Shown: positions 10,724 through 20,558, counted from the stretch's first letter. The stretch: 64,000 bases of DNA from Ochrobactrum sp. Marseille-Q0166 (GCF_014397025.1 NZ_JACJUO010000001.1:792501-856500), one strand, 5' to 3'. Notes: a model not told the origin generated them from the sequence alone. A program made the numbers and translations.

Positions 10724-12247
10724 TTATAAATCATTCGCCACGCCCGAGAGGCTCTTGCTGGATGTCAAAGCGCCTGTAAAGAATGCCAGATTGGCCGCTG
10801 CAATACGGGCGGCAGCCTGCGCATCTGTTTGGGCTAGCTTCGCATCCAGCAACGCATTATTTGTTTCATTGACCAGTGTGACTGTTCCAAGCCCGGCCTT
10901 ATAAGATTCTAATGCTGCGTCGAATGCTGTGGCCGATGTCTGCACAAGCACACCTGCCGCTTTGTTTGCTGCAAGTGCTGTTTTCAGCGCATTGGAAGCA
11001 AGAACAATTTCAGCAACTGCATCGAGCTGTACGCGACGGAACGTCTCTGTGGCTGCACTTTGTGTGGATTGTGCATTTCTCAATTGTGCTGCTCTGAATC
11101 CACCGTCGAATATAGGAACAGTCGCGCCCACCAAAATGCCTGCGCCAGAGGTTTGATTGCCAATGGATGGCAAACTACCTGCATTGAAGCTGTTTGAGCT
11201 TGATGCAAGCGTGCCAGCAACAAACACTTTCGGCATGAATTCGGCCTGAGCAGCTTTGACGCCTGATTTGCTGGCTTGCAATGCAGCATAACTGACAATG
11301 AGATCAGGGCGCTGCGATAACGCTTTTTCCAGCATTGCTTGCGTTATGCCATCAAAACTACCCGGCAATTTATGTTGGGTTGAAGCATCAACGTTAATCT
11401 TCAACATTGCATTGACACCCATGGCTGCCAGAAGTGCCTGATATGCCGTCTGCTGTTGGCCTTGAGCGCGAACAATGCGCAATTCCGATTGTGCGACCTG
11501 CTGACGTGCCAGCGCCAGTTCAACCGTCGTCGCCCGACCTTCGTTCAGTTTTGCTTGAACTGCGGCGAGTACGGCCCTGCTGTTACGCAACGTTTGTTCT
11601 GCAATACGATGACCGGCTGTCGCTGCACTATATTCATGATAGGTTCGTGTTACGTCAAAAATGACCTTCTGATGCAAGCCATTAAAAGTAACATTTGCAG
11701 CAAAGGAAACCTGTTTGGCAGCGTCAGCCAAGGCAGCACGTTGTCCAAAGTCGAAGACCAACCATTGCAAAGCAATGTTCGGCGTTACACCCCTTAAGGT
11801 TGTGTTGACGTTGCGTTCTCCGATCAAGGGTACATCGACTGGTGTCGAGGTCTTTTGAACCCCGCCAATCACATTGGCCGTGATGATTGGCAGCATTGTC
11901 GCTTCAACCATGCCGACAGCGAGAGCAGCTTGTCGGGCTTTCTCCCATGCATTTCGCGTTGCCGGGTTGCTTCGTTGGGCAAGATCAATCAATTGCGCCA
12001 GATTGTATTCCGACTGTGTATTGACTGAAACGGGACTGGAAATTAGAGCCAGTTCAGGATTAGCCGGAACACTAAAATCTTTTTCATCACCCGCGAAGTT
12101 TCGTGGTGTGTCACCTTTTTTGGTTTCTTTCCAAGGCTTATCAGCCGCTTCAGGCGCGAGTTTAAGCGCATCTGTTGCGCAGCCGCTGAGAGAGAGGGCA
12201 ATGATAAAAGGTAATATCAGAAATCGCGGATTTGCAGGTCTTTTCAT
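10724..12247 (-). CDS. Outer-membrane efflux lipoprotein, TolC/NodT family
   Basis: 507 aa. A lipoprotein signal MKRPANPRFLILPFIIALSLSGC has lipobox LSGC with the acylated cysteine near residue 23. The body shows the two repeated coiled-coil halves of outer-membrane factors (QLIDLAQRSNPATRNAWEKARQAAL, later LEKALSQRPDLIVSYAALQASKSGVKAAQAEFMPKV). It forms the outer-membrane duct of the exporter encoded directly upstream, whose FUSC gene it overlaps by four bases. It is the last gene of a DUF1656-HlyD-FUSC-OMF operon. Confidence 0.9.
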   Translation of the reverse strand: MKRPANPRFLILPFIIALSLSGCATDALKLAPEAADKPWKETKKGDTPRNFAGDEKDFSVPANPELALISSPVSVNTQSEYNLAQLIDLAQRSNPATRNAWEKARQAALAVGMVEATMLPIITANVIGGVQKTSTPVDVPLIGERNVNTTLRGVTPNIALQWLVFDFGQRAALADAAKQVSFAANVTFNGLHQKVIFDVTRTYHEYSAATAGHRIAEQTLRNSRAVLAAVQAKLNEGRATTVELALARQQVAQSELRIVRAQGQQQTAYQALLAAMGVNAMLKINVDASTQHKLPGSFDGITQAMLEKALSQRPDLIVSYAALQASKSGVKAAQAEFMPKVFVAGTLASSSNSFNAGSLPSIGNQTSGAGILVGATVPIFDGGFRAAQLRNAQSTQSAATETFRRVQLDAVAEIVLASNALKTALAANKAAGVLVQTSATAFDAALESYKAGLGTVTLVNETNNALLDAKLAQTDAQAAARIAAANLAFFTGALTSSKSLSGVANDL

Positions 12248-14163
12248 GCTTTACCATCCATCAAAGCTGTTTCCAGATGCGTAAGATGCATGTTGATCTG
12301 CTTTGTCCCCGCAATTTCTTTCCCCTCAAGAGGGGAGACCTGATCGGCCGCTACGTTTTCACCTTGCATTCCAACAGCTCCCAGTTGCGCTGACAGCATA
12401 TTTAGTCGCGCAGCAGCATCAGGAATTGCTTCAGAAGAGAAGTAAACTTCCTTATTGAGTGAGGCAAGCTGATCGGCAGCAACAGTGAAGGTTTTTTCAA
12501 GCTCTGCCGATGGTCGCAACCCGGCCGGTTCAAACGGCAATAGATAAAAGCAATAGTGAACCTCGTCGAGCAACCGCTCTGCTTCTGCTGCAGTCGCAAT
12601 CATCGTCATACGTTCTTCTGGTTCGGCTGCGGCAATTTGGGCGATTTTCTTTGCAATATCTGACAGTTTCTGCCGGATAACGGCTGCGACCGGAGCTGGC
12701 CATATAAGGGTTGAGACGATGTAAACCGCGAAATTGCCAACCAGAATGCCGATAATGCGATCACGTGCAGTATCCATATCGGTTGTTGGTCCAAAGCCCT
12801 GAAGTACGGTCAGTGTAAAAGCGAGACCAATTTGGACGCCTCCATAGGATACTTTTTCACTGCCTGCTGTGACCCATGCGGCGAGGAGTGCGACCAAGAA
12901 GACAAGAACCATCAGGCCGCCGACGGATTCAAGTTGCGGCATGAGATAGATAAGTGATCCAATACCGATCACAGCTCCAATAAGACAGCCCGTAATGCGC
13001 AGGGTTAGTTTATGGATGGTATCGCCTGCCGTTCCCATGGACGCGACATAGCACGTGACCATTGCCGTATGGATGCCCTGCCAATTTATGGCAGCGTAGA
13101 ACATATAGCAAAGGATCGCTGCCAGCGTCGTTTTAAGAGCAAAGCGCTGATAAACCGGATTTGTGAAAGCATCAGCGGCAAAAAAACTGTCGCCTGCGCC
13201 TTTACGATAAGCTGTTTTCTCGCTTCCGGCTATGTTGCGCAACGCTTGCAGGATGCCAGCTTCCTGTCGACTATCGGTCGAGCGCGGCTCAATCTCAGGT
13301 GATGGCATTGCTACGCCCTTATCAAGAGCTGCAACCATTTCATCGATGTGCCGGGCGTATTGTTTTTTGCTATCGTCAGCAGTGTCGTCAGGAAGTGCAG
13401 AGACCGCGAACAACAGCTGATAAGAGGCCGGAATATCAGCCTGAATCTTCGCGGCTTTATCGCTTGTTGTTTGATGAAGAATTTTAACAAGCATAGAACG
13501 CTTGTTTTCGTCGTCATTGGCTGTGCCCAGCTTTTCCTGCAAGTGCTTTGTGGTCTCGGCATTTTCTTGCAGCAAAGCCTCTTTTGCCACCAGCAATCTT
13601 TCGCGCATTTCCTCGCGCAATAATGTCAAACTCCAGCGTCCGAAGAACAGACAAAAGCCAGCAATGACGAACATGGGCAGAATGGCCATTTCCCATGCGT
13701 AGCGGAGCGCAAAAGAAATCACACCATTAATCGGCACTTCGTTAACAAGGCTAAGAATGAATGCGATGATGAGAGCGACGATGCTGCCGCCTTCTCCAAG
13801 CTTGCTCGCCGCGCCGATGAAAATGAACACAAATGAAACAGCGATCATCACCAAAATGCGCAGTAGGGCGGATTCGATCGTCCATTGCAGCACAGGGATC
13901 ATAGCAGCGACGAGCAAAGTGATTGCCAAGACTGCAGCCGTGGCAACAATGGTGTTCTCAGCCCCGTCAGCTTTCATGAGAAAGATAACGAGATAGCAAC
14001 TGATTGCTGATTCCGGGATGTGAAACATCATGGCAATACCGGCAACAAGCGCACAAACCGCCGCCACGCGCCATGACGTTGCCATGCGCCCCGGAAAAGG
14101 TGCGAGGTCCGCTAAAGTTTCGCGAACAGCTCCCCAGAGCGTATGTTCAGCACTTTTTGCCAT
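12244..14163 (-). CDS. FUSC-family inner-membrane exporter (AaeB/YccS-like)
   Basis: 639 aa. Two blocks of membrane helices (about residues 30-180 and 345-500) are separated by cytoplasmic coiled-coil-rich regions, the layout of fusaric acid resistance/aromatic-acid exporters. The second block has ALKTTLAAILCYMFYAAINWQGIHTAMVTCYV, the FUSC repeat. It likely extrudes aromatic or other weak acids through the HlyD adaptor and TolC-like duct of the same operon. It overlaps the HlyD gene upstream and the OMF gene downstream, so the complex is made stoichiometrically. Confidence 0.88.
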   Translation of the reverse strand: MAKSAEHTLWGAVRETLADLAPFPGRMATSWRVAAVCALVAGIAMMFHIPESAISCYLVIFLMKADGAENTIVATAAVLAITLLVAAMIPVLQWTIESALLRILVMIAVSFVFIFIGAASKLGEGGSIVALIIAFILSLVNEVPINGVISFALRYAWEMAILPMFVIAGFCLFFGRWSLTLLREEMRERLLVAKEALLQENAETTKHLQEKLGTANDDENKRSMLVKILHQTTSDKAAKIQADIPASYQLLFAVSALPDDTADDSKKQYARHIDEMVAALDKGVAMPSPEIEPRSTDSRQEAGILQALRNIAGSEKTAYRKGAGDSFFAADAFTNPVYQRFALKTTLAAILCYMFYAAINWQGIHTAMVTCYVASMGTAGDTIHKLTLRITGCLIGAVIGIGSLIYLMPQLESVGGLMVLVFLVALLAAWVTAGSEKVSYGGVQIGLAFTLTVLQGFGPTTDMDTARDRIIGILVGNFAVYIVSTLIWPAPVAAVIRQKLSDIAKKIAQIAAAEPEERMTMIATAAEAERLLDEVHYCFYLLPFEPAGLRPSAELEKTFTVAADQLASLNKEVYFSSEAIPDAAARLNMLSAQLGAVGMQGENVAADQVSPLEGKEIAGTKQINMHLTHLETALMDGKA

Positions 14164-15199
14164 TTAACACTGTCACAACGGCTGAGGCTCCGGAACGTGT
14201 CAGTTCTGCGGGCGGATCGATCAGCTTCACCCGCACGGGGAAGCGTTGTGCAATGCGAACCCAGTTCAGGTTCTTCGGCACGTAGGGCAGATTTCGCGGA
14301 ATATTGATAAGATCTCCAGAGGAAACACCCCAGCCGATACCCTCTACAATACCTTTCACAACAATAGAGCTGTTGGCAAGAATGCGAACATTCGCGCAGT
14401 CTCCAACTTTAATGGCGCCCAGTTCTGTTTCTGGAAATGTTGCGGAAGCATACCAGCTCGACGTGTCGATCAGCGTGAAAACGGATTGGCCGGGCGCAAT
14501 GATTTGTCCGGTGCCATTGATAACACCGACGATACGGCCATCATGCGGTGCATAAACAATGCTGTTATCAAGATTGTGCTGTGCCAGGGCAAGGGCTGCC
14601 TGGCGTGCGCGAACGAGCGCTTCGGAGCTATCAAGCGTGCCAACGAGGGTATTTGCGGCGTCCGCCTGTTTAATAGCCTGGCTGAGACTGATCTGCGCAT
14701 CATTGCGCAATGTTCGCGCGTCATCGACCTGCTGGCGCGAAGCGTAGCCTTTCGGGCTCAACGCTTCAAGGCGCTTGAGTGTCGCTTCTGCAAGATCAAG
14801 ATTGGTGCGAGCCCGTGCAATCTGCTGGTCCGCAATCAACGCATTTTGCGATTCTGCTTTGACGGCACGTCTCTGTGCCTCGAGGGTGGCTTCCGCGATG
14901 GCGAGATCTGCCGTTGTCTGTTCCACAAGCAGTCGGAGCGGCACTGGATCAATCGAAAAGAGCTTATCACCCTTTTTGACAGCCTGATTTTCCTGAACAT
15001 TGATCTCGATGATCCTGCCTGGCACCGTCGCTGCAATATTAACCAGGTTGGCGCCAATGACAGCGTCATCTGACAACGGGTTATTGTGTGCCTGCCGCAG
15101 ATAAAGCCAACCCATTACCACAGCGATGATAATCAGAATGCCTGTCAGAATGACGCCGACGATGCTGAATTCTCTTTTGCTATACGCGTTGCTTGTCAT
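14147..15199 (-). CDS. HlyD-family periplasmic adaptor (EmrA/AaeA-like)
   Basis: 350 aa from the ATG at 15199, which directly follows the stop of the DUF1656 gene. One N-terminal membrane helix (VGVILTGILIIIAVVMGWLYL) is followed by the biotinyl-lipoyl half motif (VNIAATVPGRIIEINVQENQAVKKGDKLF), a coiled-coil hairpin (about residues 85-195), the second lipoyl half (YAPHDGRIVGVINGTGQI) and a beta-barrel. It bridges the FUSC pump and the outer-membrane channel. The C-terminus runs into the start of the FUSC gene. Confidence 0.9.
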   Translation of the reverse strand: MTSNAYSKREFSIVGVILTGILIIIAVVMGWLYLRQAHNNPLSDDAVIGANLVNIAATVPGRIIEINVQENQAVKKGDKLFSIDPVPLRLLVEQTTADLAIAEATLEAQRRAVKAESQNALIADQQIARARTNLDLAEATLKRLEALSPKGYASRQQVDDARTLRNDAQISLSQAIKQADAANTLVGTLDSSEALVRARQAALALAQHNLDNSIVYAPHDGRIVGVINGTGQIIAPGQSVFTLIDTSSWYASATFPETELGAIKVGDCANVRILANSSIVVKGIVEGIGWGVSSGDLINIPRNLPYVPKNLNWVRIAQRFPVRVKLIDPPAELTRSGASAVVTVLNGKKC

Positions 15200-15200
15200 G

Positions 15201-15407
15201 TTATCGACCATACACAAAGAGCGCGAGGCTACTGGCGATCGCTATCACGATTGCAGTATAGGCCGTCAGGCGAAACGGAAGGATGTCATCAATGCCGAGG
15301 CGTATAAAAATGACGCGAAGCAATAAGGCGATGATGATCGCTACAAGAAGACAAAACATCCAAGATGGAAAATATGCCCCGAACAAAGAAAATGACGGCC
15401 CTGACAA
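15201..15407 (-). CDS. DUF1656 small membrane protein (AaeX-like)
   Basis: 68 aa with two membrane helices (about residues 14-34 and 45-65) and the DUF1656 pattern: a polar N-terminus, Y/F-P-S/P-W, and a late TAYTAIVIAIASSLALFVYGR. AaeX-type proteins always accompany FUSC/HlyD exporters. Their own role is not settled. First gene of the efflux operon. The 284-base gap to the divergent hydrolase gene must carry the promoters; no regulator gene lies beside it, so control is not evident. Confidence 0.85.
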   Translation of the reverse strand: MSGPSFSLFGAYFPSWMFCLLVAIIIALLLRVIFIRLGIDDILPFRLTAYTAIVIAIASSLALFVYGR

Positions 15408-15691
15408 CGCAATAGGTCTCCGTAAGATATGCGTTTAATATGAGACAGATTTCTACCCCATAAAACAGTTACGAAAAGCTAGTCTAGACTGCAAGGCATA
15501 TGATCTTCTTTCCAGAAAGAGTATTTGCATATTCTATCGCGTAAAGTCGATTTTTATAAATAATTGGGGCGATCAAGGATGCCTTTCCTGACGTCGGCCT
15601 CTTAATCACTTGAATGGAAATTACACAGCTGATAGCTCTTGGATATTAGGGCTGTGACCTCGAAAAGGTCATATATCAAAGGGGATGAAAA

Positions 15692-16837
15692 GTGTCTTTG
15701 TGGTCAAATATACTGCCGTTTTTTACTGATTTGCCGACTTTTCAGTCTTCACATGATTTGTGGTTCGCATGCACTGCGCTTTTGTTCCGAGATGCGAACG
15801 CCGGTGTTTATGCGGGCCGAACGATGGAATTATCGATGGAGCTGCCATATTTGGTAGCCTCGATTCCAAGCGGGCATCAGTTCACATCTTCTGTGGATGG
15901 ACATGATCCCCTTAATTTTGAATCGAAATATTCGATATTTGCAATCGTCGTTCCCAATGAAACTGTTGCCGATCTCAAAATCGTTGAAGGCATCAATGAG
16001 AAGGGCTTAACCTTCAGTGTGCTGGCTTATGCCGGCGCCTCTGGCCCCGCTGATAATGCTGCAAAGACGAAATCCATGCTTGCTGCTATTGATTTGGGTG
16101 CCTGGATACTCGGACAATTTGGTAGTGCCGATGAAGTTAAGGCGAACTTAGCTGAGAATACGGTGATTTTGACATCGCTTGCGCCTCTGCATGGCGCGAA
16201 GACGCCATTCCATTTCGTCGTTCATGACAGTGCTGGTAAGTCGATTGTCATCGAATTTTCGAATGAAAAGCAGAACGTCTATGATAACCCCGTAGGTGTG
16301 ATGACAAATGGCCCGGAATTTACCTGGCACCTTACAAATCTGAACAATTATACTTTCCTCACCAATCTGGACCAGTCTACAGGCAAGTTTGGAGATTTAG
16401 AGGTATCACAGCCGGATTCAGGCATCGCTACGGCAGGTCTTCCTGCCTCCAATACATCTGTAGGTCGCTTTGTGCGTGCAGCATATTATGCCCAATACGC
16501 TGAAAAACCTAAGCCTGAAAGTGCGATACGGGCACTTGGACACGTGATGAATAATTTTGATCGTCCTCGTGGGATCACAATTGATCCGCCGCAATCAGGT
16601 GGATTGGATATCGAAGGCGCTTCGGCTGACGGTGAAGAATATAAAACAGAATATACGTCATGGACGGCGCTTGCTGACCTGAACAAGAATGAGTTTTATA
16701 TACGCACTTATGCTGGATTGAATTTTATCAAGTTTGATTTGCAGCGTCTTTTTGCTTTGAAAGAGTTGAAAGTCGCACCGCTGGATAAAATATCAGCTCT
16801 CGATGTCGTTGATGCGACGGATGCACTTGTGAAATAA
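15692..16837 (+). CDS. Linear amide C-N hydrolase (choloylglycine/penicillin acylase V family)
   Basis: 381 aa from GTG at 15692, with AAAGGGG seven bases upstream. The Ntn-hydrolase signature is CTALLFRDANAGVYAGRTMEL with the likely nucleophile Cys27, then Asp34 and Arg42 equivalents, and VMTNGPEFTWHLTNLNNY (about residues 197-214). It should cleave amide bonds such as conjugated bile acids, penicillin V or N-acyl homoserine lactones. The substrate cannot be told apart by eye. The 26 residues before the cysteine do not look like a classical signal peptide (acidic, no basic start), yet they must be removed to expose the nucleophile. Confidence 0.85.
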   Translation: MSLWSNILPFFTDLPTFQSSHDLWFACTALLFRDANAGVYAGRTMELSMELPYLVASIPSGHQFTSSVDGHDPLNFESKYSIFAIVVPNETVADLKIVEGINEKGLTFSVLAYAGASGPADNAAKTKSMLAAIDLGAWILGQFGSADEVKANLAENTVILTSLAPLHGAKTPFHFVVHDSAGKSIVIEFSNEKQNVYDNPVGVMTNGPEFTWHLTNLNNYTFLTNLDQSTGKFGDLEVSQPDSGIATAGLPASNTSVGRFVRAAYYAQYAEKPKPESAIRALGHVMNNFDRPRGITIDPPQSGGLDIEGASADGEEYKTEYTSWTALADLNKNEFYIRTYAGLNFIKFDLQRLFALKELKVAPLDKISALDVVDATDALVK

Positions 16838-16866
16838 CCTATATAATCCGATAGGTAATTTTGAAT

Positions 16867-16896
16867 AAAATAGGCTCACTAAAATGGGCCTGTTTT
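16867..16896 (+). terminator. Terminator after the amide hydrolase gene
   Basis: AAAATAGGC and GCCTGTTTT arms enclose a short A-rich loop and end in T residues, 30 bases after the hydrolase stop codon. The stem has a mismatch, so the call is moderate. Confidence 0.5.
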
Positions 16897-16943
16897 ATTG
16901 ATTATAGTAAACATCTCTAGTTTAACTTTTTTAGAGGTTTTAC

Positions 16944-17216
16944 GTGAATAATATGAAGTCGATTGTATTCTCTATAGCTTTAATGCTGTTTGCGCTTATT
17001 GGTTCATCCGCGAATGCAGAAGTGCGGTTTGGCAAGAATGTCCGGGTCGGCGGCCATGATTTCTCCAACCAAACATTTAATAGTAAAAAGCGCGGAGAGA
17101 TTTATCTCCACAAAGGAAAACCCCGTAACGAAGGGTGTATTTGGCGCAAGGGCAGAAATGGCGAACGCGTGAAGGTCTGCCATCTTCAGACCAAACCGAA
17201 ATCACAACGAAAATAG
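16944..17216 (+). CDS. Small secreted basic protein, unknown function
   Basis: 90 aa from a GTG preceded by an AGAGG site. A clear signal peptide (about residues 5-25, ending SSANA) precedes a short basic mature protein of about 65 residues with two cysteines (Cys71 and Cys80) and many Lys/Arg. The pattern RFGKNVRVGGHDFSNQTF is striking but I do not recognise the family. An intact reading frame, signal peptide and ribosome site support a real gene. It stands alone between two terminator-like or gap regions. Confidence 0.65.
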   Translation: MNNMKSIVFSIALMLFALIGSSANAEVRFGKNVRVGGHDFSNQTFNSKKRGEIYLHKGKPRNEGCIWRKGRNGERVKVCHLQTKPKSQRK

Positions 17217-17384
17217 CCCGTTTAAAAAACTGCGAGTTAAGATATCTAAATAAATACAGGCTGGCAGGCTCTTATAAGCGGCACAGTTATTTGATAGTTT
17301 ATCCTACAAGCTATTGTAACTTATCAATATGTCATTCACGTCATATCAGGCAATCATCCTCGTAGCGACGAGTTGAATGCCGCG

Positions 17385-18548
17385 TCATGGCCCCCAGCCG
17401 GGCAGAATAATTGACACTGAAGCACCGCCGCCAGGCCTGTTTTGCAATTCCAGCGCCCCGCCATGTGCGATCGCAATCGCTTGAACCACAGAGAGCCCTA
17501 ATCCTGTTCCCCCCGTGGCTCTTGATCTTGACCCTTCTCCCCTCCAGAATGGTTTCACTTCAACGCCGCACATGTTCTTTGGAAATCCCGGGCCACGATC
17601 AAGAATGCGGATTGCCACTAGACCATCATCCAGCTTGTCTATTTCACATCGCAGATTTGCACCCTTTTGTGCATATCTGCACGCATTCTCAAGAAGCGCC
17701 AAAATGGCTTGTCGAATGCGTTGAGAATCTCCTGACACAAAAACTTCCTGCAATGCCGTTTCGACTTCGATATGGCTTGAATCAAACATCGGCTTTGCAG
17801 AATGCAAAACACCGTCAATTAACTCAGAAAGCTCAATCCGCTCAGTGTGGACTACGAGTTTCTGACCGATAGCAAGCGACAAAGTACGAAGGTCTTCTAC
17901 AATTCTGGATAGCCCTTCCGCCTGTAGAAGAAGATTTCCCAAAGCTTTCTTTTCCAGCGGAAAAATACCATCAACCATGCCCTGCATTGTTCCACGCAAA
18001 ATTGTAAGCGGAGTGCGTAATTCGTGTGCAACGGCCATGTTATTGAATTGTAATCTCTTCTCCATATCCTGAAGACTTGTCGCAAGTGCATTGAAGCTGT
18101 CGATGAGACTCGCCACTTCAATCGTACTTTTGGGGGAGCTCGTCATGCGTACCGAAAAATCTCCCGATTTCAAAGCCTGAGCGACAACTGTTAATTCTTT
18201 TAGTGGCTGGGCAATCTTTCTCGCCAGATAGATCCCTATCGCACTACAAATAAGTGCCGAGAGGAAACCAGATAGGAGAACCGAAACATAAAGATTCCAA
18301 TCTAGAGGTTCGGTGAGCTTATTCAGATATTCAAATAGTTCTTTAAGACCGGCTGTATCGGGAAGAATACCCGCATTTATGTCTCGATAGGCATTTGCCG
18401 CACCGCTAGGCAGTGTCTGCAACAAACTTTCTTCAATATAGGATGAATACCAATTAACGCCTAAATATGCCAAGCCGACACTGAGAAGCAGCATAGCCGC
18501 AATAATGATAGCTGTTTGTGTAGCGAGGGAAAGAGCTGGAATTCTCAT
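17385..18548 (-). CDS. Sensor histidine kinase (BaeS/AdeS-like)
   Basis: 387 aa. Two membrane helices (about residues 8-28 and 85-107) bracket a short periplasmic loop. HAMP follows (about 108-160), then the H-box VAHELRTPLTIL with the phosphoacceptor His near residue 174, N-box LENACRYA, and G boxes RGPGFP and GGTGLGLSVVQ. It overlaps the response regulator by four bases, so they form a pair. Similarity in layout to BaeS/AdeS, which control efflux, is suggestive because a FUSC exporter operon lies about 2 kb away, but the target is unproven. Confidence 0.9.
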   Translation of the reverse strand: MRIPALSLATQTAIIIAAMLLLSVGLAYLGVNWYSSYIEESLLQTLPSGAANAYRDINAGILPDTAGLKELFEYLNKLTEPLDWNLYVSVLLSGFLSALICSAIGIYLARKIAQPLKELTVVAQALKSGDFSVRMTSSPKSTIEVASLIDSFNALATSLQDMEKRLQFNNMAVAHELRTPLTILRGTMQGMVDGIFPLEKKALGNLLLQAEGLSRIVEDLRTLSLAIGQKLVVHTERIELSELIDGVLHSAKPMFDSSHIEVETALQEVFVSGDSQRIRQAILALLENACRYAQKGANLRCEIDKLDDGLVAIRILDRGPGFPKNMCGVEVKPFWRGEGSRSRATGGTGLGLSVVQAIAIAHGGALELQNRPGGGASVSIILPGWGP

Positions 18549-19255
18549 TTTGGATCACAGAACCGGTAACCGATACCTCGGACAGCGGAGAAAAAACCAG
18601 CTTGACCCAGCTCTTCAAGCTTTCGCCTCAGATTTGAAATGTGGGTGTCGACCGTCCTTGCAAGTGCTTCACTCTCCGGCAGACAAGCGTCAAGAATATC
18701 GCTGCGTTCAAAGGCGTGAGTGGGCCGGCGGATCATGTAAGCGAGAATACGAAATTCACTCAAGGTTAGCTGCAAGGTGACGCGCTTCTCTTCCGTGTAT
18801 ACAAATGCCGCATATGACTTGAAATCGACCTCAAAATTGCCGAAACGCCGCACCGTCTCCTGTTGGTCAGCGTTTGTTCTGCGAAGCACAGCTTTTACCC
18901 GTGCCACAACTTCATGAGGATTGAACGGTTTGACGATATAATCATCTGCTCCTAACCGCAATCCGCTCAGCCGATCCAGATCTTCTGCCAGTGCCGTTAT
19001 CATAATGACGGGTATGTTCTCACTTTGGCGCAAGCGGCCAAGCACCGTAAAGCCATCCATTTTGGGGAGGCGGACATCAAGTAAAACAAGGTCGGGTGAA
19101 AGAAGTGCATGATGTTGTAAAGCAGTTTCACCATCGGCTGCACGAACCGTCCGGTATCCTTCCCGTTCCAGATACGCACATAGAATTTGCGCGATTTCCG
19201 GCTCATCTTCCACCACTAGAATAAGGCTGTTTTCCACCTTAAGCTCCGCGTCCAA
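18545..19255 (-). CDS. OmpR-family response regulator (BaeR/AdeR-like)
   Basis: 236 aa. The receiver domain has the acidic pair EDE (residues 16-18), phosphoacceptor Asp in VLLDVRLPKMDG (about 59), Thr in ITAL and Lys in VKPFNP (about 109). The winged HTH output domain occupies about residues 140-233 (LTLSEFRILAYMI...VDTHISNLRRKLE). GADDYIVKPFNPHEVVARVKAVLRRT closely resembles AdeR/BaeR. First gene of the pair; the kinase follows with overlap. Confidence 0.92.
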   Translation of the reverse strand: MDAELKVENSLILVVEDEPEIAQILCAYLEREGYRTVRAADGETALQHHALLSPDLVLLDVRLPKMDGFTVLGRLRQSENIPVIMITALAEDLDRLSGLRLGADDYIVKPFNPHEVVARVKAVLRRTNADQQETVRRFGNFEVDFKSYAAFVYTEEKRVTLQLTLSEFRILAYMIRRPTHAFERSDILDACLPESEALARTVDTHISNLRRKLEELGQAGFFSAVRGIGYRFCDPK

Positions 19256-19429
19256 TTATATTACCTGCCCCAGGACAAGCTATGCCGGAGAAAAAATAAT
19301 CACGCAATTTCCAACCGATAGATATTCGGATTTGTTGTCGTATTTTGACAAGAGACGGATGCGTCCTCCATCGTTTCTTGACAATCAGGATACAAGTCGT
19401 GGCCATGTTCATTTTGCAAGGCTATCGAA

Positions 19430-20200
19430 ATGCAAAACCTTGTTCCTAAATCCAGCAATATTTCCTATCATGTGGATACCGTTGCTGACAGATGGCTGCC
19501 TCGTTCGAGGACACATGCTGTATCTGTTCTTCTGGTGTCCAGTCTCTTTTTTATTATGTTTCCTTCATTCGATCTGGCGGTTACGCGCTTTTTTGCAAAT
19601 GGCGATACGTTTCCTCTGTCAGAGAACCCAATCCTATTGGCAGTACGCGACACTAACCGCCGGGCCATGATTTATCTGCTTGTCTTGATGGTTGTCATAA
19701 TATTTCTCTACGCTCTTAAGCCGCGAAAGTTTGAGTTTTTACCTCCTCACAAGGCTTTTTTTGTCATTCTGACATTTCTTATCGGGCCATTTCTGACAGT
19801 ACAGATTCTCAAAAATTTCATGGGCCGTGCTCGTCCGCGTAGTTTAGTCGAATTTGGTGGTTCGCTCGAATTTACACCTGTTTGGCAATATGCTGCCGAA
19901 TGTGGCCGTAACTGTTCATTTCCCTCTGGAGAAGCCGCGACTGCTGCTGCTACTCTTTCAATAATTGTACTGATACCGGCAAAATGGCGCGCGATAAGCC
20001 TAACTATTCTCGTACCCATTCTACTATTTGCGTCTCTTAATCGCGTCATGTTTGGAGCGCATTTTCTTTCAGACGTTGTCATTGCTTGGGGGCTTATGTG
20101 TTGTTTGATGGTTTGGCTTTGGAATCGAATTGCACGCAACGCGGACATCATCGATGATTCAATCAAGAATTTTGGAGAGAAGACAACAAGAGGACCTTAA
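19430..20200 (+). CDS. PAP2-family membrane phosphatase
   Basis: 256 aa with about six membrane helices. The three PAP2 motifs are present: KNFMGRARPR (motif 1, about residues 126-135), SFPSGEAAT (motif 2, about 163-171) and NRVMFGAHFLSDVV (motif 3, about 204-217). Motif 2 has Glu where many PAP2 enzymes have His (PSGH). A PSGE form is familiar from rhizobial LpxE-type lipid phosphatases, so lipid A or a phospholipid is a reasonable substrate guess, not a finding. The start is uncertain; other starts a little downstream exist. Confidence 0.85.
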   Translation: MQNLVPKSSNISYHVDTVADRWLPRSRTHAVSVLLVSSLFFIMFPSFDLAVTRFFANGDTFPLSENPILLAVRDTNRRAMIYLLVLMVVIIFLYALKPRKFEFLPPHKAFFVILTFLIGPFLTVQILKNFMGRARPRSLVEFGGSLEFTPVWQYAAECGRNCSFPSGEAATAAATLSIIVLIPAKWRAISLTILVPILLFASLNRVMFGAHFLSDVVIAWGLMCCLMVWLWNRIARNADIIDDSIKNFGEKTTRGP

Positions 20201-20558
20201 GAAGGTGGTCAGCCTTTCTAAGGAACGTAATCTCCAAACGTGAGGAATATGACGATTATTGAACGTAAATTACTGAGTTAACACGTGTGTTTTGCGTAGG
20301 CCTTACCGTTCTGAGCCCAGCTTGGCATTGATTGAGGGGATGCCATCAGAAAAATATGCACTCAAAAACAAAAGGATAGAGAATTTCCAATGACCCTTTC
20401 AAATTAGGGCACATTGAAATTTCATGTGACGTCCAATTTGTGCGTGAAGCCAAATCGCCGCGTCATGTTGTAAAGCTGCCCTATTAGGCATATCTGAAAG
20501 CAAAATGTTATATTGTATTTTTGTGTCTCATCTGAAGAATTTGTCGTAAGGGTACGTC
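20201..20558. other. Intergenic, no gene seen
   Basis: A 358-base AT-rich stretch between the PAP2 gene and the GGDEF gene. I see no coding frame, RNA gene or clear terminator. The promoter of the GGDEF gene presumably lies in its last 100 bases. Confidence 0.5.
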
